This document shows positions 18,691 to 27,319 of a stretch of 27,500 nt of DNA, piece by piece. The notes beneath the pieces were generated by a model. The model saw nothing but the letters and a program-made list of their open reading frames with translations. It ran no database searches and was not told the origin of the DNA. Every line of letters begins with the position of its first letter. Position 1 is the stretch's first letter. This stretch comes from Actinidia chinensis. Taxonomy: Eukaryota; Streptophyta; Magnoliopsida; Ericales; Actinidiaceae. Location: the NCBI GenBank assembly GCA_009663005.1, contig VIGQ01002086.1, positions 1-27,500 on the forward strand, given 5' to 3'. The position numbers and the translations under genes were made by a program.

Positions 18691-19259
18691 CTGAGGTTGG
18701 GGGGGTGTATGAAGAATGGAAGAAAAAAATCGAAAATAGACACCTGCAGTAGCTGGTCAGAAATTAACGGTGGTTATAGGCTTGATGGACCGATCTGTAA
18801 GACATGAATAGTGAGAAAGGATCACCGAAGCTATCCCGCGATGACTCTCCGACAATCTTGACCGGAAATGTGTATATAGAGTGTTTCTAGCTGGAATGAG
18901 CTGATATTGTGTACCTCTAATAGAGAAAGGGCTTGGCCTTTTATAATGCAGTTTGGCGCGTGCCTAGACATGCCAATTGCCATGTCTAGGCACGTGTCGA
19001 ACGCTTGGACATACTGACTGTAGTGTTAGTGAGTAGGTAGCTGACTTAATCATGTCCCTAAGGCATATTTGGTAGCCTCTGACGTGCAAGTTACCCTCTA
19101 AAGTGTCATTGGGATCCCTTCCAACCGTTGTGCCTCGATCGAGCTCCGGTGCGGAGACCCCATCGAACTTGCTATAGAGCAATAGCCCAGTGGCAGGGCT
19201 CACCCTAGCTCAGTTGGAGATTATACTTCGTATTTTATCCCCTTACAATTACCACCTCA
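18590..19259 (-). mobile_element. Inverted LTR plus primer-binding site of a second element of the same family
   Basis: On the minus strand the LTR starts TGAGGTGGTAATTGTAAGGG at 19259 and ends ...CAACCTCA at 18692 (568 bp). It follows the 5' LTR landmark by landmark: GGGATCCCAATG, GAGGGTAACTTGCA, ATGCCTTAGGGACATG, TATAAAAGGCCAAG, TACAGATCGG. After a 4-nt spacer, 18687-18670 (minus) reads TTGGCTCGGTCTGTAGGA, 15 of 18 bases identical to the Tat-type primer-binding site TTGGCGCCGTCTGTGGGA. The fragment is therefore LTR plus leader and not a simple solo LTR. The leader seems to end near 18590. No matching target duplication was seen (ACACC versus GATCG), which suggests truncation or rearrangement. 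Confidence 0.7.
18938..18993 (-). promoter_or_regulatory. TATA box and upstream palindrome of the inverted LTR
   Basis: CATTATAAAAGG (minus strand, 18949-18938) is the TATA box. Just upstream a perfect 13-bp inverted repeat, GTGCCTAGACATG at 18960-18972 and CATGTCTAGGCAC at 18981-18993, is separated by 8 bp. An ACGTG core lies at its edge. Equivalent, less perfect palindromes sit at the same place in the other LTR copies (24305-24324; 14659-14690). Confidence 0.6.
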
Positions 19260-19264
19260 GATCG

Positions 19265-19690
19265 ATCATTATGTGGCCTAGAAAATGCATATTAACGGAG
19301 CAAAAAAAAATCTAGGTGCAGGAGCTGACATTGTATTGAAAAGTCCTAAATGGGCCGTTTTTTAGCACTGTCTTAGACTGAATTTTCCTGCAACAAACGA
19401 GGCTGAGTACAAAATTTTCATTGCAGAACTTAGGTCTGCCAGCAAGTTAAATGTTCCCAAGCTCCATATTTTTAGCAATTCAAGGTTGGTGGTCAATCAG
19501 GTCACTTGAAAATTCTAAGCTCGGGGAACCAAGATGACTAAGTACTTAGGAATCGCGAAGACCCTCACTGAATTCAGAGCAATGAAGATTGAGCAAGTAA
19601 GAAGGGATCTAAATTTTCATACAGATGCGCTGGCAGGATTGGCGTCTTTTTTTAAGGAGAAACTAGACGGACCATCGCAGTTGATCTAAT
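19265..19690 (+). pseudogene. pol: Second (archaeal-like, RVT_3-type) RNase H domain of pol
   Basis: RNase H removes the RNA strand during reverse transcription. The frame reads MHINGAKKNLGAGADIVLKS, then LRLNFPATNEAEYKIFIAEL, a SASKLNVPKLHIFSNSRLVV block, then MTKYLGIAKTL and a TDALAGLAS end. This is the plant RNase H type in which VDGA, NEAEY, SDS and the final D of ADALA carry the metal ligands. Here VDGA is INGA and SDS is SNS, so two catalytic Asp residues are lost, and stops are present. A second RNase H after the first one marks the Tat lineage. It is separated from the first by the inverted LTR. Integrase should follow but is not recognisable. Confidence 0.8.
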
Positions 19691-19879
19691 CTCGCTCCTA
19701 ATTAATGCAGTGTCATGCTCTCTGGCTTGTGTCGCAGTAATTAACTCTCCGTCCTAGGGTCTCTTCCAATTGCCAGATTTTGGAGGCCCACATCTCGCAC
19801 CTACCCCACGTAATCGTGGAGAGAAACAACACCATTAGAGTAGGAGCTGGAGCAGGAGGGAGAGCAAGAATAGGGGCCT

Positions 19880-21174
19880 AATGCTTTTTCTTGGCCGGTT
19901 CTCCAATTGGGAGCTTGAAGAATTTGGGAGGCATCTCTACCTCGGAATTCGAATGTGCACCTTCACCACGGATGAATAAGTGCTCTACTTTGTCTTGGAG
20001 GACTGGGGGCACCTCAGGATCTGCAGAGGCTCTATGTCCGAGCTGACAACTAGAATGGCCTCAACTGCAGCTAAGTTTTTCCCAAGAATTGTTGTTTCCT
20101 CCTCGACCTTGGCTACCGCTTATTCAACTTTTTCCTCTGCCGTTGCCGCCATTCACTGGGTGAGCTCACTACTTTAAACTCCTCATCTCTCTGTCACCTC
20201 TCTTTCGCCCTGCTGCCCTTCCTCTTCCTCTTCTTCTTCTCTCCTCTTCGTTCCCGTCTCTCCCCCCCCCGGCTTGTCAAGTTCTTGACTAAGGTTGACC
20301 AAATTGGAGCGCTGGGCTCGTTGAGCTGGCTCTCGAATGCAAAGTGGGGGAAGGCTACCCAACTGAGCTGCTCAGCATGGTGGGGAATGGTATGTCGGTA
20401 AACGGGCTCGTATTGAAGAAGCGTAGCAATGTCACGAGGTTCTTGTATTGACGTGCTTGATGGCTCTGCTACACCATGCGGTCTGTCTTTGGAATGAGGT
20501 GTTAAAATCTGCAGGACAGATCATCCGAGATACAACAGTCAAAGATCAGTAGCTTATGCAAATAGAAAACATGTTAAGTGCAGTAAGAATGAGACTAGCA
20601 CAACCGCGGTACAAAAAGAGAACTTACTGTCTGGTATTATACCATTGTCCCCGGCTTGGAACTCCCATTTCTCGAGACCCAAACAAAGTCATCGAGGTAT
20701 AAATCCTTGTCCAGGATATCGGTAATCATCCTTGTCCAGGGATGTTGGTTAGTCCAAAGTTGGAGGTTGTGATTGCCGGGGAATAAGTTGGTATTGGGCT
20801 CCTTTTGCGGGAGTACCACTGTGTATATATGTAGAAGGTCGTATGTGTAGAACTCCATCCCTTCCCTCCGCATTAATGTGTCCACCGTGAGCACGGTCCA
20901 GACAAAATTTATTGAAACCTGCATAAAGGTAAGTCGGCAATATGCCATAACTTCCTTTAGTAGTGGCTTGATTGGGAATCGAAGTCCAACCTGGTGGATC
21001 AGCCACGTACGAACCTGGATGCGATCCCCTTTTCTGTGCACAGCGGCTGCCACCTCGTTGGTGTGGGCGGGGCCTCTCAATTAGTACGTCATTTGGAATG
21101 TCGTGCTCACTTCTAAATTGGGCCAATGCGGCATCATTGAGAACCAAGCGTTGAGCTATATTTAGTTTCATGTT
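19880..21174 (-). pseudogene. Antisense gag-like gene inside the Tat element, probably spliced, degenerate
   Basis: On the minus strand, after an acceptor TTTTGTAG at 21182-21175, ATG 21171 starts MKLNIAQRLVLNDAALAQFR. A frameshift near 21080 leads to a 20637-21080 frame with RTWLIHQVGLRFPIKPLLKE, then LTFMQVSINFVWTVLTVDTL, YDLLHIYTVVLP, LFPGNHNLQLW and KDLYLDDFVWVS. This protein type is frequent in plant genomes as an unnamed retroelement or transposon-like product; I recognise the string but can give no function. A donor ACA/GTAAGT at 20628 and an acceptor CTGCAG at 20511-20509 predict a 119-bp intron, after which an open stretch (LLQYEPVYRHTIPHHAEQLS, FAFESQLNE) and a Glu-rich tract (20200-20275) follow. 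C-terminal sequence (MPPKFFKLPIGEP) reaches about 19880. Its position, antisense between pol and the 3' LTR, fits the extra antisense ORFs known in Tat-type elements. Confidence 0.6.
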
Positions 21175-22231
21175 CTACAAAATATAAAAACACCTTAGTC
21201 AAGTTCTGCAATAAATAGACAGGTACATAGCTAGATGAACTCTATCTTGTCTACGTAATATTGAGGTTGAACTCTCAAGCAGTCCTTCTATCTTAAAGCT
21301 TTTTCGATGAAAGAACGGCTTGAGGGGCAAAACCCTAACCTTAAAAGACAATTTCAACTTGAATAGGCAACGGAAGCAACAGAGGCCTAGATTCAGCAAC
21401 TACAGGCATGGGTTGGACCTATTTCAATAGGAGAAATGTATTCAGGGGCAATTAAAGGCCTTTGGGAACAGAAGCTTCCCATCAATGGCGGACGAACAAG
21501 TCACAGACAGACTCCAATAGACAATTAACATTCACAAAAGCAAAAATTCAGAAGTAAGGGCATAAAATGCAGACGCATATAGAATCAGAACACAACACAT
21601 CAATACCCTGGCATATTAGAAATATTTCTCAAAAAATCTCAAGAGGAACTTATAGAGAGATTCAGAGGCGACCAAAAAAACAGGGGGTTAGGTGTGGGCC
21701 GGTACAGGCGTATGAGGACAATGAATGGTCGTCGGCAAGGGAAGTCATCGGAGACAGTAGTCAGATGGGAGACGGATGACAGAAGTTTGTAGTTGGCCAG
21801 GCACTCTCTCTATATAATGCTCTCAAAAATGCAAGGTGAATAGTGTCCAAGAGAAGCCTAACTATTTATAGGGAAGCCAAGTGGCATGTTTCCCACCAAA
21901 CAAGTCGTAAGGGTGCTTCGGCTTCCGCACCAAAATTTCATTTTGAACCAATCCGATATTGACACGTGGTAGGTTGATCACTGCGAGTTCTCACCAAACA
22001 ATGGATAAGCATAGGTGAGACGCTTCGGCATCCGTGCTCTAATTGAGCTACATGCAAATTAGACATAAACGCGTGGTTGGCAACTTATAGTACCGGAAAG
22101 GACAACCAAAAGACATGAAGGAGGCAACTTGCAAGCACTAATGAGCTCCCTCGTCTGAGCTTCCCCGCATTGAGAATCATTAGCATTCAGCTCACATAAC
22201 CTCGTTGATCGATGATTTAGCTCATGTGAGC
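21175..22231 (-). promoter_or_regulatory. Promoter and 5' leader of the antisense gene
   Basis: A TATAAATAG box lies at 21870-21862 on the minus strand. A second TATA-like TATATAGAG is nearby (about 21815). The stretch downstream to 21175 has no long frame and ends in a T-rich tract and TTTTGTAG acceptor just 3 nt before the ATG, so a leader intron is likely, but I could not fix its donor. Upstream of the TATA (21871-22231) lie CACGTGTC at about 21962-21969 and direct repeats of a CGCTTCGGCATCCG / TGCTTCGGCTTCCG phrase (22021 and 21914). Confidence 0.5.
21912..22036. repeat. Direct repeat upstream of the antisense TATA box
   Basis: GTGCTTCGGCTTCCGCACCA at 21912 recurs as GACGCTTCGGCATCCGTGCT at 22019, each preceded by a CACCAAACAA(G/T) phrase 20-40 bp earlier. 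Spacing is about 107 bp. It could be paired upstream promoter elements. Confidence 0.5.
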
Positions 22232-22375
22232 TGATGGGCAATTGTAAGGAGATAAAATATCAAGTACCAGCTCTGGCTGAGCTAGGGCGAACACTGCCGC
22301 CGGGCTATCACTACATAGCAAGTTTGCGGGGTCTCCGCGTTGGAGCTCGGTTGAGAAACCAATGGTCGGCGGGAA
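22232..22375 (+). repeat. 3' LTR of the Tat-like element, first part
   Basis: Starts TGATGGGCAATTGTAAGGAG and continues GAGCTAGGGCGA, GGGCTATCACTACATAGCAA, GGGGTCTCCGCG, GGAGCTCGGTTGAG, matching the start of the inverted LTR copy (19259 downward). It breaks off at GGCGGGAA where the 1716-bp element begins. Confidence 0.85.
22371..22375 (+). repeat. Target-site duplication GGGAA, left copy
   Basis: GGGAA directly before the TG of the inserted element. The identical right copy is at 24092-24096. Removing one copy and the insert restores an LTR that aligns without a gap to the other LTRs. Confidence 0.85.
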
Positions 22376-24091
22376 TGTAATATCCCGACCTACGAAAACA
22401 AGTATTAAATTAGAACCAGTTAATTTTATTTAATTTTAAATGTAATTAAATATTTTCGCAAGTAAAAAATTATGTATTACGTATTACTCCACAATTAGGT
22501 ATATTATAACAATATAACACGACAAACTGCGAATGTAGAGGACACGTTGTCACCATGGCATGAGTGTGTGCATTACAGGATGAGATGTCGTGTGTGTGGC
22601 ACCATATGTGCATTTGTGCCTAACAAGCCAAAAATTAAGTAATAAAATAGTTGGGCCAAAAGGGGGGGGCCCACTTCACAAAGAAAGAAAGGAAAAAAAC
22701 AAAATTAGAAAGAGAGGGAGAGCCCTGTGCGTGTGCATGAGAGTGTGTGTATATGAATGGCTGCCGAATGGCAGCATGGCTGCACCATTAGTGTCCAGCT
22801 TATGGACACATAATCTCCACATGGCTGCTGCCAAAATAGGCCTGGAAAAATGGGACTGCCAGCAGCTGTTTGTTGCTGCCGTTTGCTGCCTTTAAAAGGC
22901 TGCTGAGAGTAAAAACAAAATCAAAACAAAGAAAAAAAGAGGAAAAAAAGAGAGAGGTATGGAAACAGAGAGGAAAAGAACTGAGAAAAAGAAAAGAAAA
23001 GGACAAAGATAAATACAGAGAGACTTCATAGGAAAGAGGAAAAGAAAGAAAGAAAAGTAGATCGAAATCGAAAAATACTCCGATATTTCTATTGAGGTAA
23101 AATCCAAATCTCTTTTTATTTCTTTAGTTTTTCTTTTATTTTAAGTCTTATTATTAAACATACTGTTTATCATATCTATAACACCCTCAAATCTCGAAAA
23201 TATTGCATTAACGGTTTTTCAAAATCAAAATTCGAATAAGTCAAGATACTATTTTTGGGTTAAACAGAATTCTAAGCAGAATGTTACGGATTTTATAAAC
23301 AAATAGTTACATACGTTCGAAAAATCTGAATATTTTATATGTGATACATTTATATGTTTAGTTGTTAAGTATTTAATTTCATAAATTTCAAAAATATTTT
23401 CAATGCTCAAAAAGTTTATAAATTGAGCTGCTGTCAGCAATTTTTTTTGTGGCAAAAACTGGTCGATGTTGCACGAATTTTTAAAAATAGTTATGGAGCT
23501 TAAAAGGGTTATTTATTTTTAACTTAGATAAATATGTGCTAGTATATAATTAAAAGGTTTGGATTAATTGTTCTGATGAAATTTTATAAAAATGATATAA
23601 CCAACCTCGCTGTTTTTAAAATATTCGTGCAAAAGTTAATTTGTATTATATAACTTGACTCACACTAGCCTAGTGCTTAAGACATAGTTGTACGTAATAA
23701 TTTTAGAAAATGAGAACGAGGTGGAGCGCGACTAAAGGCAAGCGACCTTAGTCAATTTTTGGTTAATCTATGCCATGTACTTAGTATAGAAAAGTTTGTT
23801 CTTTTGAATTTGTATAGTTTTGATAACGGTTGTGTCAGACTGTGGTAAGAACCGTAATTGTATATATAAATGTAAGAATACTTATATATTTTGAATGACA
23901 TGTCAGCTCTGGTTTAATTTAAATACGTTTCTGTATGTTTTGTTTGCATTCAAATATAAATATCTGGAATGGAAAGAAAATCCCTAAAGTGAGTTAAGTA
24001 AATAGACTTTAGTGAGTGAACCTCATTGGCCGGTCACGATGACACCATGATAAAGGTGCACCCACCTGTATAAATGGGTTAGGTCATAACA
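22376..24091. mobile_element. 1716-bp TG...CA element, probable solo LTR of another retrotransposon
   Basis: Begins TGTAATATCCCGACC and ends GGTCATAACA, so it has TG...CA ends with a short imperfect inverted repeat, and is flanked by a perfect 5-bp duplication GGGAA. It contains no coding frame of note, no primer-binding site I could see and no internal pair of repeats, which favours a solo LTR made by recombination between the two LTRs of a full element. An internal CTTTAAAAGGC at about 22889-22899 could be a TATA box, and a purine-rich transcribed region (22910-23060) follows. The TGTAATATCCCG start is of the kind found in long LTRs of plant chromoviruses, but the family is not proven. A TRIM/LARD-like non-autonomous element is the alternative. 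Confidence 0.8.
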
Positions 24092-24570
24092 GGGAATCAC
24101 AACGATATTTTAGGGTCAGAAGGTAACTTTCACGGGAAAGATTCCTATGACACCCGCACACCTGAATGTAGACGTTGACTACGTGATAGGCTAGATATCA
24201 GCCATGCCTTAAGGGCATGATTCGGTCAGCCGCTGACTCACTGACAATTAGTCGGCGCATTCAGGCATACACCGAACTATAGTTTGTCCACTGACATGGC
24301 AGTTGGCACGTCCAAGCACGTGCCAGACTGCACTATAAAAGGCCAACCCCTTTCTCTATAGTAAGCTTAAGACTCTCTCTCTCTCTAAAACACTTCTGGT
24401 CACTAATTTGACTGTCAGAGAGCCATTTCTGGAACAGCTCTAGCGTCCTTTCCTCACCATTCCTATCTTGCAGATCGGACTCCGCAAGCTACACAATCGC
24501 GTCACCGTACCAGCCCAGTATGATGTATATTTTTGGATTTTCTCTTCCTTTTATTCATCCACACACTCCA
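24092..24570 (+). repeat. 3' LTR of the Tat-like element, second part
   Basis: Resumes at GGGAATCACAACG, which aligns with GGGATCCCAACG of the 5' LTR, and continues TTAGGGTCAGAAGGTAACTT, ATGCCTTAAGGGCATGATT, TTGTCCACTGACATGGCAGT, TATAAAAGGCCAA (24335), AGACTCTCTCTCTC, CTTGCAGATCGG, ending near CACACACTCCA. No primer-binding site follows, as expected for a 3' LTR. A palindrome GGCACGTCCAAGCACGTGCC lies at 24305-24324, just upstream of the TATA box. Confidence 0.82.
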
Positions 24571-25568
24571 CGTCTTCCATTGCAAAAAAGTGCAGAAGTG
24601 CTGGATGGGGACACTAGCAAGGTGCTAAGACAATGGACCATGCTTGCTGAGGGCTGGGTACAAGATAAATTTCTCCCCTCCCCCTCCCTTTCTGTGCATG
24701 CTTGCTTGTGTTATGGTGCTTGCTCGTGCATCTCATGCAAATGCTTGTGTGCATGCAATTATACTTGTACATTTTCATTTGTATTCCATGTTGGTGTTAA
24801 AAGGCATGGACTATCCTTGGGATGAGGCAGATGTATATCCTGTTGGATAAGGAATATTATGGAGAATAATTTCTTCTATCCTATCTCATGATTGGTAGGA
24901 ACCATATTAGACTAACTTTATTGCATACTTGTTGTTTTTGGTCCCATATTTTTTATCCTAATCTCACTCCTAATCCCACATCCCTCCATGTGATTGAGTT
25001 ATCCTATCGGTCATTGCATCTGATATAGTGTTCCTATCCTATAACACTATTAGCTCGGTCAACCGCGGTCATGGCTCGTGTGATCGTTCAACGGCTTGGT
25101 CAGCGGCTCAAATAGTAGAATATTCTATTCTAGGAATATTCCTTTGCTGATGCAATGAGACCAGTGAGTGCTGACACAAGTAAAGAATTTCTAGGCATAT
25201 TCCTTTGCTGATTTGGGCAACAATGACGGCAGTGCTGACAACAGGCAAATAGTTTTCTTCCTCAGCAAACGCGTGGGGGAGCGTGAGTGGAGCGTGGGCG
25301 GGCGCAGTGAATCCAGTCATCTTCTACCTCTGGCGCGAATGGGGTGGGGATCTGACGCGCCGAACGTCAGGCGGCGCGTGAGTCGTGGGGCTTGTCCGGC
25401 GTCCGATTTTGACGCGGTTGGTGCTGGAGCTTCTCCGAAGGACAAATCTGGTGTGGTATGCTCAAACGCCATTTTTGAGGCACTTCAGATTTGGTCAGAA
25501 GAATTTCGAAAATCGGCTCCGTTCGCCGCCCCGAAATCGCTTCCGGTGACTCTCCGGTGACTGAACTT
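24571..25568. other. Unassigned DNA; right part may be the leader of a minus-strand copia element
   Basis: A plus-strand exon-like stretch at 24590-24660 (AEVLDGDTSKVLRQWTMLAE) is not recognised. The GC-rich part 25250-25560, read on the minus strand directly after the LTR end and primer site, starts with repeated GTCACCGGA phrases as is common in copia leaders. The plus-strand 115-codon frame at 25213-25560 has no recognisable domain and is probably chance. Confidence 0.4.
25130..25235 (+). repeat. Tandem duplication, 61-bp spacing
   Basis: CTAGGAATATTCCTTTGCTG at 25130 and CTAGGCATATTCCTTTGCTG at 25191 differ at one base. Both are followed by a GTGCTGACA phrase. Confidence 0.7.
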
Positions 25569-25581
25569 GGTTTGTACCAAT
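25569..25581 (-). other. Possible degenerate primer-binding site of a copia element
   Basis: On the minus strand ATTGGTACAAACC follows directly after the LTR end ...CACCAACA. The usual copia site is TTGGTATCAGAGC, complementary to initiator tRNA-Met; here only the first six bases are kept clearly. Confidence 0.35.
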
Positions 25582-26326
25582 TGTTGGTGCCCAAGGACTA
25601 GTCACCAGTCACATCTACAACCATATCAATCCACACACACAAGACACGAATTTACTGTTCGGCCAAACAATGCCTACGTCCACGGAGAGGGAGACCAATA
25701 ATTCACTATCTCGGAATGAATTCATGAGTACAATAGGGAGGAGCTTATCTCCACTCCCTCTCATCACTCTCTCTCTCATCTCTCCATCTCACCAGCTCAC
25801 TGTCTCTCTCATCTCACGCACAACAACCTTTTTTGCCTTGTGCTCTCAAAGCACCATAGCAAATCCCCCCAACTACATAGCCTCTCTTCCAAATCAGCCC
25901 CTACTCTGCCCACAGCACATGCTGTGTGCTCCCAGTAAGCCCCCAAGGATTACATTGCTGCCTGCCCTCTCTACCCATTCCTCTATGCAACCCCCTCAAT
26001 TTAGAGAACTCGATCGAGAAGATGAGCTCATGGATGAGCTCATCGTGCCTCCATTCTTGACCATGGAGAGCCTCCATCTCGACTTCCTTCGTCGCAGCGC
26101 CCGCAGCATCTATCTCGACAGAGCTGTCAGATCACTCTCTCTCTTTTCTCCCCCTTTCCTTTCTCCCCCTTTCCTTCCCTTCCCCCTCTTCTTTCCTCCC
26201 TTCTCTTCTCCCTCTTCTCTTCCGTCCCTAGAAGACATTAAATTGATTGATTTATGGGCTTTGGCTTGGGCATCATCTTGCTTGGCTTGGGGCTTCATGT
26301 GTTGGGCTTCATGGGCGGACCCAACA
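25582..26326 (-). repeat. Probable Ty1/copia LTR, minus orientation
   Basis: Bounded by TGTTGG (25582) and CCAACA (26326), the classical copia LTR terminal inverted repeat. Read on the minus strand it starts TGTTGGGTCCGCC, passes a CCCATAAATCAATC stretch and a long purine tract (26225-26140), and ends GGGCACCAACA. About 745 bp. Flanking 5-mers (CCAAT, ATCTC) do not match, consistent with one LTR of a longer, truncated element rather than a solo LTR. The 232-codon plus-strand frame across it is low-complexity (Ser, Pro, Leu from CT-rich DNA) and not believed to be a gene. Confidence 0.5.
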
Positions 26327-26679
26327 ATCTCTCCTCTCTCCCCCTCACACCCATTGAAGGTACTCTGAATTCTCATGTTATCCTTCCCGACACCATTATA
26401 AGAAAGCGTTTAAGGCTTTGTTGTTCACCCGACTCTCGAGTTATTTTTGGTCAACTTCTACAATTTAAGTGTAGGAACCCCCTCAGTTGTTATGACCAGA
26501 ACAGTGTAACCATCTGTCACAAATGACCAAACACACATCAAAAAAACTCTCATGTGTGCTTTCAAGTAATGAAAATTATTAGCATGTAGTATGGGGGGAC
26601 GAGAGGTCGAGGAACCCCTCTTTTTGGAAATCCCTAGTGCATTTGACTCTTTAATTTTTAGATCAAAACAATTACACCT
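26327..26679. other. Unassigned DNA between two copia-type LTRs
   Basis: No gene seen. If the element to the right is read on the minus strand, this is its leader region directly after the primer-binding site, but no gag sequence is visible. Confidence 0.4.
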
Positions 26680-26691
26680 GCTTTGATACCA
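26680..26691 (-). other. Initiator-tRNA-Met primer-binding site
   Basis: GCTTTGATACCA on the plus strand is TGGTATCAAAGC on the minus strand. This is 11 of 12 bases of the plant copia primer-binding site TGGTATCAGAGC. Confidence 0.6.
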
Positions 26692-26694
26692 ATT

Positions 26695-27319
26695 TGAAAA
26701 AGAAACCTAGTTGTGAATTTGTCAATTAATCAATTTATATCTGATGATTTTATCAATTCAACCACAATAAACACAACAAACAATGCAATAAATAAAGGAC
26801 ATTAGATATACGCAACAAGCCCCAAAGTAGGGGGAAAAACCACGGGATCAAAAGAAAAATTAGCGGATACAAGAGTTCCTCACAATTCTATCGTGAATCC
26901 ACGCAACCAGATGTCGAACTCGTTGTCGAATCTTTGTGAACCGCTACTATGCTACTCTTCTCATGTCTCGAACTCTTCAACCAACTCGGAGTCCACCAAG
27001 ACTTGAACAACCCTTCACAAGGACTTGAATAATATTATCCTCTAAAACAACTTTTAAAGTTAAAAATAATATTTTAAATCTCCATTTGACGACTTCTTAG
27101 TTGGGAAATCTCTAACCATGTTCCGTAGCTCCATTTGGATTCAAAGTACTTCAACAAATTTCTATTATTGAGTCCCAAAATGTTGTAAACTTCAATTTGA
27201 GTTCACCACCCAAGAAACGGTGTTCGTTTCCATATTTACAACTTTATTATTATTTTGATAATATTATTTATTTATTTTAATTTATTTATTGATTTAATTT
27301 TTATGGCGGAACAGTTACA
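26695..27319 (-). repeat. Probable LTR of a second copia-type element, minus orientation
   Basis: The LTR end (...CTTTTTCA on the minus strand at 26695) lies three bases from the primer-binding site. A TGTAACTGTTCCGCC at 27319 (minus) could be the LTR start, giving about 625 bp. AT-rich, non-coding. The start is tentative since the partner LTR is not in the window. Confidence 0.45.

Larger units (their letters stand above)
14311..24570 (+). mobile_element. Degenerate Ty3/gypsy retrotransposon, probably Tat lineage, with nested insertions
   Basis: Order on the plus strand: 5' LTR (14311-14969), primer-binding site, gag, protease, reverse transcriptase with RNase H, a second RNase H of the archaeal-like type, an antisense gene, and a 3' LTR split in two (22232-22375 and 24092-24570). 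A second RNase H after the first, and extra genes in antisense orientation between pol and the 3' LTR, are known traits of Tat/Retand-type elements, and both are seen here. Every plus-strand coding part carries stops and frameshifts, integrase is not found, and the two LTRs differ substantially, so the insertion is old. An inverted LTR of the same family (18692-19259) and a 1716-bp element (22376-24091) interrupt it. I could not find a matching target duplication outside the LTRs, and the 5' boundary is uncertain by about 15 bp. Confidence 0.85.

Noticed and set aside
14311..24570. Integrated virus
   Set aside because: Gag, protease, reverse transcriptase and dual RNase H with LTRs and tRNA primer site fit an endogenous Ty3/gypsy element; no envelope or movement protein was seen.
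25670..26368. Longest open frame in the window (232 codons, plus)
   Set aside because: It lies within a probable copia LTR, is antisense to it, and is low-complexity Ser/Pro/Leu/Phe sequence from CT-rich DNA, with an overlapping minus frame rich in Lys/Glu/Gly. No domain is recognisable.
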